Below are positions 11,968 to 21,900 of a DNA stretch of 41,285 nucleotides, in pieces. A model generated the notes under the pieces. It was given only the letters and a program-made list of their open reading frames with translations, was not told the DNA's origin and did not search any database. The DNA is taken from positions 68,776 to 110,060 of the forward strand of contig NW_006768820.1 in the NCBI RefSeq assembly GCF_000204055.1, in the 5' to 3' direction. The translations under genes were made by a program, and so were the position numbers. Numbering within the stretch: the first letter of the stretch is position 1; every line of letters starts with the position of its first letter. This stretch comes from Melampsora larici-populina 98AG31 (lineage: Eukaryota; Basidiomycota; Pucciniomycetes; Pucciniales; Melampsoraceae).

Positions 11968-14813
11968 TTACAGGATTGTGGAACATCGTACTGTACAAAA
12001 ATCGGACAATCGCTGTAGGCAGAGCTCACCGGACGTCCGGCGCATTTCTGGTTGACACGGTGTATATAAGTTCGCCATGATTTTGTCTTTGACTGCCAAA
12101 GCTGATGCATGGTTGTCCGGTGTAAACCACCGTAAGTTTCCTAGATTATGTTCAGGGATGCCTTGGTGGAATCCCAATACCAAGCCTTTAAGTACATGAT
12201 TCCATTTTTCTAGTAAGTTGCCTTCTTCCAACAAAATCTTCCATTCCTGGATTTTCATCTCGCATCGCGCCTCTGTCGGCCAGTTATCTAAAGAGAGTCT
12301 TTCGTTGATGATATATTTGTCTGTTGGTGTCTGTTGATGAACCATTGGGCTTAACTCATCAATCTCATCTAGCTCAACTGGACTCGTTTCGACTGGCGCT
12401 TTCTCAACAGGGGTCGGACTAAAATAAATTTCCGTCATATAAGAGATCAGAATAAGATGAAGAAGCAACAATCATTTCAAGCATCAGACAACGTGAACGA
12501 GGAAGAAACAAAATATTCAATACAATCAGCACCACTCTTCCTTTTTTCTGATCACAAAAGCGAATTTGGAAACTAGAATTGAGGACTTTGGAAAGAGAAA
12601 ACAAACAAGACAAAATAGACATAGGGAATTGATTTTCTTAGGCCACAGAAGGACAGGTACGTTTTTTTTTTTTTTTTTTACTTACTTTGAAGCGCTGTTG
12701 TTCTTCTCATTACTTGGTCCACCTCCCCCTTTACTAGCTCCCATTCCTCTAGTAAAGCTTCCTGGTCCAATAGGAGGCCTATTTTGCACCTGACCTCGAC
12801 CATTTCCGGCACCACTTCCAAAACCACCACCACCACTATTCCCTCCATTACCATTCCCATATCCATATCCGTTACCGAAATTTCCGCCTCCTGGTCCGTA
12901 TCCCTGGTTTTTTGGCATTGAGTTATTATAGTATGGTTGGTGGTAAGGGTGAGGGCGATTATTACAGTTATTATTTGAATTGAATGCTGAAAAACCTCCC
13001 CGTGTTTGGTTGTTTTGTATTGGTTTCACATAATTAGGGTCAAAAGTTTTCCCTTTGAACCAAGGGTGTGGGTTATGATTTTGTTTTGCTGAGGTACTCG
13101 CTATCATTCGACTTTCCGGCAGGGTTTGGATCACTGGAGTAGCTAAGTGTGACACTAATCTACCTGTCAACATCGCCGCTTGGGCTTCACCACTAAAAGC
13201 TTCATCGTCCCAAGGTTTATCTGCTGGGTGAGTCCTTCCGGTTATCGGATTCACATGTTGCCATTCACCTCCTAACATATATGGGTTATCACCAAAGACG
13301 TCTTCTCCGTGATGTTTCGCATCTCTAACTGCTTGTGCCGCCAATACAGTATTCAATGTACCTACATCCGCCATGGAGCCGTCAGGCATTCGATGCTCCC
13401 ACACATTTCGTCAATGAGCAATATCGTATCCCATCACCGGGGTCCACATTCCGAAGTTATCTTCTTGAATCTACAATACGTTTTCTTTATGAACCAACAA
13501 ACGAGGTGCGATTGGGTAATCTTTTTGACCGTCTAAGACATCATATTCTAATTTTTGGTATTTGACCATTAGGTCAAATCTTGTGGACCATTCTGCTTTA
13601 CTTAGGCGATATTCATTTGGTACTTTCAAACCTACGTAAGATATTGTATCTGATGTACAGCTAACAGTTTTTGTTCTCTTCGTCTTCATATAGGTCGAAT
13701 CTTCTAATAACCAGGCTGTAGAGAAAATAGTGACAGGGACATGTATGTTTTTGTTTATCATGACGTTATGCCAATATTCAGATAGTCTAACCATGTTGTG
13801 TTTGAGTTGTACACCTAACTTCATATGAGTGTTGGTCTCTTTCTTTGATGTAGTGGTTGGTTTGGATTTTGCCACTAGGTCTTTCTCTTCGTCATCACTG
13901 GATTCGAATTCGTATTCGTTTAACCCGGTGTCTCTTCGTTGAGTACCCGCTTCTTCACACCATTCTTTGTAAGCTTCCGTGAACATTCTAAACTTTGCTA
14001 TTTTGTCTTTATTAAAGGCTGTTTGAATGTTTCGAATCCATTTAGCATGCTCTAGTTCGATAGTAGGGTGTTCTAACGTATTTTGCACATCGGCTTCTGT
14101 TTTGATTAAAGGTAGCAACAACACAACAACGCAATTTGTAAGTTCATTTGACCGGACTTTTGGCCACTCTGTGCCACTTTTATCTTTAATCGGAACACAG
14201 GCCACTCTTTTAACGTATCACTGGACAGGTCTCTTTGTATTGTATCACTGGACTTCTTTCAATTTAATATATCACTGAACATCATTCGTATCACACTTCG
14301 CATATATCACGGGACTTATTCGTGCCATCTTCGGATCAAGGCGTAATGGATATGGGGGGGGGGTTGGGTATGGTTGATATCTAGCACGTGAGTGGAAAAC
14401 TTACCGAAACCTATGTTCATCTCTACATCTACTCCTTCTTCTTCGTTCTGTGGTGGTTGTATTCCCATCTTTTCTTCTTCGTTTTTCTGTTGCTTTCCTC
14501 CTTCTTCCACTTCTTCATCTCCGATTTGATCTTCCATATTGTTTCCGAGTTTTACAATCTTCTTCTTGATGTTTTTCTTTGTCTTCTTTCCTCCTTTTAA
14601 TTCTTTTGTTTCTCCCACCTTACTTATCTTTTGATCTTCTGTTTTCATCACAGTATCTTCCCTATCGACTCCTTCAACGATTTGCATTTCCTCCATTTTG
14701 TTTGATTCTTTCTTCTTTCCTTGTTCTATGGTTGTCGATGGTCCAGGGGTTGGGCCTCGAGAACGTAAAGATCTTCCATGTAACAGATTAGCGATGGATT
14801 GTTGTTGAGACAT
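11968..14813 (-). pseudogene. DIRS-like tyrosine-recombinase retroelement, 5' (gag-like) part only, two in-frame stops
   Basis: Three exons join in phase: 14813-14405, 14204-12686 and 12418 to about 11968. Introns are 14205-14404 (donor GTAAGT) and 12419-12685 (donor GTAAGT, acceptor TTTTAG). Exon 1 is Lys/Glu-rich. Exon 2 carries a capsid-like alpha-helical region, then a Gly/Asn-rich tail (GYGYGNGNGG). Exon 3 ends with GFHQGIPEHNLG, FTPDNHASAL and EMRRTSGE, the segment that in DIRS-like elements immediately precedes the reverse transcriptase. Sequence similarity stops there, so RT, RNase H and the recombinase are missing. Two stops interrupt exon 2 in frame: TAG at 13473-13471 and TGA at 13413-13411. 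The DIRS assignment rests on the GIPxxxxxxxxFTPxNH pattern and could be wrong in detail; a retroelement gag is more certain. Confidence 0.6.
14214..14318. repeat. 27-bp minisatellite inside an intron
   Basis: TATCACTGGAC, TATCACTGGAC, TATCACTGAAC and TATCACGGGAC occur in order, with about 27 bases between the first copies and about 35 between the last two. The array covers half of the first intron (14205-14404) of the DIRS-like gene. Confidence 0.7.
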
Positions 14814-15078
14814 TTCGATTATATTAGATCAAGTATTCGTTTGCGAAGAGTTTATATGAAAGAAGAAAAATTTGATATCTGAAAATGTGAGAGAAATGGT
14901 GCTTGAAGAGGACTTCTTGAGTTGTTGTTTGGTTCAGTGAGTGAAGGTGAGGAGTTTACTTCCTTAACCTTCCCTCGGTGAACGTGGACTCTATCATCTA
15001 CTATCTCGGTACTGTTCTGTTTCCGGTCCCGAGAGATTCATCTCGAGGGCATATTCCTCTTTGAGCTACATGGAACTT

Positions 15079-15108
15079 ACAGGTACCGTCGTGCCTTTGG
15101 GTACCTGT
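15079..15108. other. Perfect 9-bp inverted repeat (hairpin)
   Basis: ACAGGTACC at 15079-15087 is matched by GGTACCTGT at 15100-15108, separated by 12 bases. A shorter CGAGA/TCTCG inverted repeat sits at 15030-15045. Both lie upstream of the DIRS-like gene start (14813), where a terminal repeat or promoter would be expected. No function is shown. Confidence 0.6.
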
Positions 15109-15479
15109 ATCACTCAATTTTGAAGTGAAGAATTGATTTGTTGTGTTTTACTGATATAAAGAGACTGAGATTTTACTGTATAATCCTCTTGAATGGACTC
15201 ACTGTTTTGGTGTCTTCTTCAATCCAATACTATGGATTGGCGCTCAAGATGCTCTTTGATGACACACAAGTGTTGGTTCCATGAGAGTATACCACAATCC
15301 ACCAGTCCATATTGACAGGAACACAAGCAGTGGGGATTGTTGATACGCTTGCACATTTGTCTAGTGCAGTTCCTTTGACCAAATTTGTGGATGAGGTTGA
15401 ACCCGGATAGTATTCAAAGATAAGTTATTTGATGGAGCTCAAAGCTTTGGATTGCGTAGGCTTTTCTGGTAAATCCAAA

Positions 15480-16148
15480 ATGAGTGCCCCCTAAATGAAT
15501 GTGTTGCTATTCTTCTTGGACCAGTCATTATTGAGACTGAAAGTGGCCAAGGCGCTTGATAAGCTAGGATGAGCATTGCAAGCAGCTGCACCAACCGCAG
15601 TGCCAGAAAACAATTTCAAAATCTCTGAATTGACTTTTTGTGCTTCAGAGCAATAGATGAATCTACTTTGTTCCTGATGGCCTTGCCATCATCCGGCTAA
15701 AGTGTACCACAGCACCTCCATCCTTGTCAAGTGCAACAATCAATGTGACAGGATTCTTTTGCATTATTGGCACTGCATTCCAGATTGAATTACTTCTGGT
15801 CACAATATGACCACCAATGCAAAAAGGCAGAAAAGTATCGAGAGGAGCTGGAAACTGTATTTTCTGGCCAGAAGAGGGGCTTAACAGGAAGTGTTCATAA
15901 GTCAAATAAATGTAATATGGCTACAAGGTAGAATGAGATCAGTGTGATGAAACTTGATACTTTTGCAAGTAATTATCACATACTGAGTATCCGCAAGATA
16001 GACATGCATTTTGGTCCGCCTTTCTATCATAAGAGGCTTCACAAGTGATCCAGAAGAGCTGATAGAAATGATCATCAATCGCAAATCTGATAAAATAAGA
16101 AATGGCAGGTGTCTCATAGAAATCACGTATTAGTGATGAACACAGCAC
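15480..16148 (-). pseudogene. Decayed protein-coding sequence of unknown family
   Basis: Three peptide-like stretches lie in order on the minus strand in different frames. 16148-15939 contains ACLSCGYSVCDNY. 15905-15663 contains PFCIGGHIVTRSN and VALDKDGGAVVHFSR. About 15660-15490 contains FSGTAVGAAACNAHPS followed by SSALATFSLNNDW. Stops and shifts separate them; some junctions could be introns. I do not recognise the family. The Cys-containing segments are compatible with a secreted protein, but I see no signal peptide to support it. Other parts of 14814-16196 show nothing definite. Confidence 0.3.
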
Positions 16149-16196
16149 AGCAGCTAGTAGGTATCACTAAGAAGTGAGTAGAGAAAGAAGAGCACC

Positions 16197-16468
16197 TGTT
16201 GTAAGGTGACAAAAGTAAAGAGATGAAATGTTTGAGTGAGGAAACAATTAACATGCAAACAAGAACTCTTTATATATGGGGATTCTCTCTAGACATAGGC
16301 CTGGTGAACAAATAAAGTTGTGAGTATCATTCACCGCATTGGTATTAGTTGGTAGAGTGGGCAAAAGGAATGGAGCAACAGAACAAAATGGAAGGAATCT
16401 GATGAGCTCAAAGCGGAGGTGTAGGATGGTAACTATTGTAACAGGAATGAGAAATGGGAAATTCAATA
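16197..16468 (-). repeat. Probable Ty1/copia-type LTR, 272 bp
   Basis: Read on the minus strand, the segment starts TATTGAATTTCCC right after the polypurine run GAGGGGGG and ends CTTACAACA. If the first bases were TGTTG, the ends would form the usual TGTTG...CAACA LTR termini; one G-to-A change explains the difference. A TATATAAAG sequence lies inside (about 16270-16280), as in an LTR promoter. The upstream bases read like the degraded 3' end of a copia pol, but I could not identify RT or RNase H motifs further up, so it may be a truncated element or a solo LTR. Confidence 0.45.
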
Positions 16469-18558
16469 CCCCCCTCAATAGTAAACATCCTACAATCTAA
16501 AGAAACCAAGGAAGTCTTGATGTTGTAGCTGTTTGAAGTGATTTGGTGCATACTAACAACACAGTGAAGGACAGCAGGGGGTTAGTATGCTAGTCGAGTG
16601 TGAATGGAGGGTAATTCGATCACATTAGTAATGATCATCCATTTCTTGAAGAGTTGAAGTGAAGTGGTGTAAGTTGATCTTGCAATAAACTTGATGATAA
16701 TCAAAATGAGTGATTTTGAACCGGAGTGATATAAGTGTGAGCAATGGGTGCCAAATACTCTGTCAAAAGAACTTGAATAGATAGTTAGTACAAATCAATG
16801 ATTAAAAATGGACAGTGTTGTTTGATATACTTTGAGTGTTGAGAGAAATAAGTCTACTCTACACTGATTAGATCAAGTAGGAAGAATGAAATTCTATTTT
16901 GAAATAACAAAGTGTTGAAAGCAAATCAAGAAGGAAGAACTTGAGGTTGATGAGAGGATTACAATATCTTGAGCTTTACTACGGCTAACCGAATTCTAGA
17001 TGAAGCAATCATTGACATATGTCTTTTCTAGTTGAGATTGAGAAGAATACATATGTGGATTGTCTCAATTGTACATTAAGTTGAATCAATTCAAGTGCAT
17101 TGATTGGAACAGTTGATCGAGTTGAAGGAAGTTGAAAGATGAGGCCACGACGTGATGATTGGCCTGGATGGAATTAAATAGATGACCAGGTATGATTCAA
17201 GTCAGCCACGGCGAGGCAAGGGGATTACCGAGATCGACCAAAAAAGCATTGATGGCAGCAAACCAAAGCAAATACTGAATGTGAACAACTAAATGGTTGA
17301 TTGGATGATATTGGATTGATTTTATTGAATTTAACCCAATGTCTTCACGATAAGCTGATATGAATTGGACCATATGAAGTAGCGAGTCGAGGTGTGTGCT
17401 GATATCAAAAAAGAAATCAAAGGAGTTGGACAATTGATGAGTTCAAAAGATGTGATTCTGGTGGCGCAGGGCAGACTTCCACATGCGATTGATGATGATT
17501 CCAGTAAGACGAAGGGAACATTGCGTATTGTGGGCTAAAACTCCAGAACTTAGGCGAAGGGTTTCAAGTATCAATGAAATTGTGTCAGAAGCAGCACTGA
17601 CACAGTCATATGAGCACCTGCGAAAGAGTTTTCAAAAATAAGACTTGTACCACACTGGCAACATTGTATATCTAAGTTTGATCATGCCAGCCATGCAACC
17701 GCGGAATGGATCATTACAGATACGTCTCCCTTTGTTTTGTGTCGATGTGAGCGTGCGCCCGGAAGAGCAGGAAGAAAGCTCTGCCTGATACCATCTGATA
17801 AACATAAGTTCAATATTTTCAATATGCATGCCACAGATCAAAGCTCATGAAGACCTTGTCTATATCTAATCTTGACAATCCGGTCCAACATCACTCTTTG
17901 TATTTGGATCTATCTGGAAGCTTCGCAAAAACTTTGTGCTCAACAGTCTTTGGAGACACAGTAATCAAAGAACATTTGAAATTTGGATCAACAATTTTGA
18001 CGAGCTGGAGGTAACAGGTTAGCTTATACTTGAGGTTGAAGGCTAACTAACCTTATGGCCAGTTGTGATCATCCCCAAAGGGTCTGCAAAGGTGTTCTTG
18101 TGCCAAACAAGGTAATTGTGTTCCTCAGTGTATTCGATATCAAGAGTGGTTGATAATCGTGGCAAGCTTTCCGCCATTGACTATTATGGTGTCAATATTG
18201 GTGGAGTTGTCTGTGGAAGGGGGCATAAGGTTAGGTAGTTTTGGCCAAACAAATGACGGGCTTAAGGGTTTAATCGAGTTTTGCCGGGAAACATGGTTGT
18301 GCCTTTAGTGTTATGATCATCACATTCGGACTTGTGATTGGTTTCCGGTTCTTCAGGGACATTAGTACTGTTACGAGTTGTTTTCTAGAGGAGTACAATT
18401 GGTTTCCGGAGTGGCCTCCGGATCATTTTCTATGATTACTGGTTCAGTTGATTCTTCATCATCTTCAGCAATTACAGGCAAAGTTCCTGAGATTGGGAAG
18501 ACTCCGAGTAGGGCTTCACGCTGCTGGGTTCAAGATGGTGCTGTTTGACCGAACTCGG
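16469..18558. other. No recognisable gene
   Basis: AT-rich sequence with only short open frames and no family motif I can name. It could hold eroded remains of the element whose LTR is at 16197-16468. Confidence 0.5.
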
Positions 18559-19295
18559 TCAAACTGCCTTTGACAGTTGAAGAGATCTTGTGGAGAAATC
18601 ACCAAGCATAGTTGGTCTTTGGATCCCATGTGTAAGATTGGGCTGAAGTTTTTGAACGTGATATATCTTCTGTGTCAATTTCATTGCTCTCTTCAAGTAA
18701 AAACTGAGTATGCATTTTTTTGGCCATAGTGATGTTGTTTGACCCGGAAACAGTAACCTGAGCAAGCATGTGGAAATTTTCAGTAGACTTCATAACATCA
18801 AAGTTGGACAGCATGAGAATTTAATAGACTTACCTTGTGATGAAGCCCGTGCTTTTTCATAACATAAACTAAAGGCTGGGCAAGTCAAACCCCTTTGTGA
18901 TGCCACACAATCAACTTCAGTGTTAAATGGCAAACCTGATAAGCCCAATTTTCATCTATGAATGTGACTGCTGCACTCAAAAAGGCATGAATATTGTTGT
19001 CCGTGGTCCAGCCATCATGTGGCAATCTAGGCTCTTGTGTCCATTGAGAAGGTTTCCCATGCTTCTTGCTCCGGGCCACCTGTGGTGAATCATCTGCTGG
19101 GTTCTGTTGCTTGCGCAAAGTGGTCTTGGAGCGCAAGGATTGAGTAAGGGAGATTGTTGCCCGGCCATCCGAAGACGGCGGGATCATCCCGGGTACGCTC
19201 TTACAAGGGGTTGGAGGTTGTTGGGAACGGTGAAGTGGTGTTGAAGCTTGGATTGGTGAAGGAAGTGTTTCCTCAGGTGAAGGACTGCTGGCCAT
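18559..19295 (-). pseudogene. hAT-type transposase remnant (second copy)
   Basis: From an ATG at 19295 a Ser/Pro-rich N terminus leads to HDGWTTDNNIHAF, TFIDENWAY and HLTLKLIVWHHKG. These match HDVWTTK, SYIDKKWKF and HLTLKLVAWNHYG of the better copy at 32.3-32.6 kb. A TGA at 18887-18885 interrupts where Trp is likely; the frame continues to KKHGLHHK and a GTAAGT donor. The next exon region (about 18815-18600) has VSGSNNITMAKKMH, the hAT TTDSGSNN block with the acidic residue apparently replaced by Val, then WDPKTNYAW. The remaining two thirds, including the C-terminal dimerisation domain, are absent. Clearly inactive. Confidence 0.65.
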
Positions 19296-19609
19296 GAAAA
19301 ATTAAATGTATGTATGTTTTTAAGATTGATAGGAGTTGAAGGCACAGATTTTGCCAATGTTGCGATCCAGGAGGGATGTTGCTCTGACAATTTGAGCTTG
19401 GAAGTTTGTTATATCACAATAATATTACATTTTATTTACAATTAGGAAAAAGATGGATAGACCCGACCATGACGTCAAAAGTTTCAGTAGATTCATTTGT
19501 CTTTCTTATTTCCTTACTATAGAAAATTGAGATTGGATAAGGAAGCAAGGGGTGACAAGTGACATATTTGAATACACCACGGATTCACCCTGCCCTGGGC
19601 CCATACCCC

Positions 19610-19800
19610 GCTGCCACCCTTGCTTCAGTTGCATTACTCTGCAACGAAACGCAACATGGGAAAGCCTCTGGCTCCGAGGAGCAATGCAACTTGCAGCAGA
19701 CAAAGTAGTTGCGTTGCCACCTAACAGCAATGTGTTGTGTTGCCGCGCATTGCGCACTTTTTGCAATGCAGCGGCCCATCGTTGCAAATGGCTGGACCAG
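19610..19800. repeat. GTTGC/GCAAC-rich patch A
   Basis: About 190 bases contain GTTGC, GCAAC, GCAAT and TGCGC words at unusually high density in an otherwise AT-rich neighbourhood. Similar patches lie near 25.95, 30.2 and 34.85 kb. The patch falsely creates an 86-codon open frame on the + strand. Confidence 0.5.
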
Positions 19801-20047
19801 AACTTAATCTGATGTTTACCTGTGACGTAGGAGCTGAATTCAGAAGTGTAAAGAGATACAGAGCTTCAGCAAGACCACAATTGTTGACAGACAAAATGTG
19901 AGTGATGCGGGATGTGTATCGAGCTTACACAAGCCATGGTTTGGCTACAAGGGACATTACAAACAGTGGTGCCACAATATTGTATGAATGTGATACTAGA
20001 CTGCAAGCCAAAAGTAAAGCTTTACTATTAATTAGTTCTCTGCTACA

Positions 20048-20880
20048 TCATGGGTTTGTAATTGTCTGGGTTTGATCTGAGGGTTGATACCTACAAAGAT
20101 GATTTAGGTTGCGTGGTTGTGATACTTTGAAAGACTTGTCATAGTCATTGTATGTTTTAGGTGAAGCAGTCTTTTGCGACACTTTAGGTAAACTGTCTGT
20201 TTGTGACAAAGTTGTCACCCAGCTATCTGAAGACGCCGGAGGGCAGATCCCCTGGATGTCTAAGTTTGATGGCTGATCAATATTGGGGAGCTTTTGATAA
20301 ACTGTACAACCTGTGGTGTTGTCTGGTCTGATCCACATCAGACTTTCCAAAATCCTCTTTATTTGGCTTCAAAACTGACATGAAAAAGCTTACTGAGGAG
20401 GTGCAGGACAAAGTTTTTGTTGGACAACAGCATCTGATCCACTAGAGCTTACAGAGGAGCCTCTTCCCTGACGGTTGTTGGGCAGGGAGACATTTTTGAA
20501 TGTGTTTTTTGAAAAGGAGAACCCACGATGATTAAGTACCTTGTCCTGATGTGAAATCTTCACCTGAAGGCTGAAAAACTTACTGTTTGTTTTCAAACTC
20601 AAATCAGACCTCTGATCTGTTTCAATCTTTGTCTGAGGCACAGCCAACTGGGTGGGGGAAGGATGAGCTGGGATCTTGATATTCAGTTTGCTCCTGGAGT
20701 CTGTAACTCATCAGGACAAAATACTGACAGCTGAGGATAAAAAACTTATTGTTCTTACTTGAATTAGAATTGGACCTCTGACCTTTATTGTTTTTACTCA
20801 GACGCCCAGCTAGTCGGTTGCGCGCAGGAGGAGCTTGTTCTTCAAGATTTAACTTGGTACTGCTACCTGTAAACACATTG
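20048..20880 (-). CDS. Ser/Gln/Asn-rich hypothetical coding region with duplicated exon-intron units
   Basis: Three coding-like stretches (about 20880-20760, 20690-20390 and 20350-20048) are separated by short intron-like sequences with GTAAG donors followed by a T-run. Two successive units share QRS followed by an Asn- or Asp-rich stretch and KFF, starting about 172 bases apart, so part of the region is a tandem duplication. The last stretch contains IQGICPPASSD, resembling VPGMIPPSSD in the hAT remnant at 19.19 kb. I therefore suspect that this is the N-terminal part of the same or a duplicated hAT-associated gene. No enzymatic motif is visible. Confidence 0.3.
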
Positions 20881-20939
20881 AGAGCAAAGGACGGAAGGCT
20901 ATTGGTGGGTAGTTCACCGCATAGACACCCTTGGCCATC

Positions 20940-21900
20940 TTCTGTTGTAAACATGTGTGACATTGAACATCTTCTAGAGCTTTGTAGAAACAAGTTGACG
21001 GAATTGAAACTAGGTTTCATTAGCGCAACTGGCTTTAGTGATGAGATGGTGTCTGTCACCTCGATCATTTCAAACCTGAAGGTCCTAATCATCACTTCAA
21101 CCTTGGCTTGGCGTCTAAATAATGGCTCAGAATCAATTTCTTCTTGGGCAATCAAACATGACTCGAGCTCAATAGCTGCACTTTTTAGTGTAATTCCATC
21201 TTTAGAATCGCTTTCAATCAATTTCCTTTATTCAGAAAGTTTGAACATCAAGCTTGGCTCAATGCCAAATATCAAACATCTGTTTTTTGCTTGTGATCAA
21301 TCAAACACTCACACGATTGTCAATTTTTGTTGGCTCAAAGCCCCAAAAGTCAGATTCCTCAAATATTCACCAAGCGAGAATATCAACCAACCAACATCAC
21401 CAATTTTTGCGTTGAGAGATTCACTCGAGGTACTATCTATTGATGTGTTCCCTTGGCACGTTCCGCCCTCCGTCATTGTGTACCCTTTCCTGCGACTTCA
21501 TGTCTTACGGTGCACTCATTCATACATTGCAATTGTGGATCTAGAATTTTTCCAAACACCGTTCTTTGAGGGTGTTAAGATTTTCATTGCGAACTATGTG
21601 GAGTCAAAAGGAAACTGGGAAACATTGTTGATTGTGATGGAAAAAAATCCTGACTCCTGACCTATTAACCTCACACATAATTGTTATGACAATGAATGGC
21701 GAAGATATTCAAGGCAATGATTTGGTTGCAGCTTTTGCAAGACAAAAATTGACTTGCCACTTCAGGAGCAAAATGACTTACAATGAAATCTTGGTAAGTA
21801 GTGGTTGAATGCCAAGGTCTTAAATTCAACCTGCATTGATACTCATACAGTTTGCCTTCTCTAGGAATGCAGTGCTTGGGTGATGAGTCAAATCACTTAA
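20940..21900 (+). pseudogene. Leucine-rich-repeat-like protein fragment (RNI/F-box type), frameshifted
   Basis: The frame from about 20940 (ATG at 20953) shows irregular leucine-rich segments: LLELCRNKLTELKLG, SNLKVLII, IPSLESLSINF, MPNIKHLFF and DSLEVLSIDVF. This is the appearance of an F-box/LRR protein of the expanded fungal family; no F-box is present, so the N terminus is missing or in unrecognised exons. A run of seven A at 21641-21647 shifts the frame by one. Past it, coding resumes (HIIVMTMNGEDIQGNDL) to a GTAAGT donor at about 21794, and a CTTCTCTAG acceptor at about 21865 leads in phase to a final exon ending with TAA near 21900. The upstream 20788-20930 bases are open but overlap the opposite-strand gene. 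Confidence 0.45.

Noticed and set aside
14384..14813. Open frames on + strand with many Phe/Leu residues, like membrane proteins
   Set aside because: They are the complement of the Lys/Glu-rich first exon of the DIRS-like gene.
16259..16478. Hydrophobic 76-codon frame resembling a secreted peptide
   Set aside because: It coincides with the copia-like LTR and starts at a TTG; explained by the LTR sequence.
19552..19812. 86-codon Cys-rich open frame on + strand, effector-like at first sight
   Set aside because: The Cys residues come from the repetitive TGC/GCA words of the GCAAC-rich patch; no signal peptide and an equally long frame on the opposite strand.
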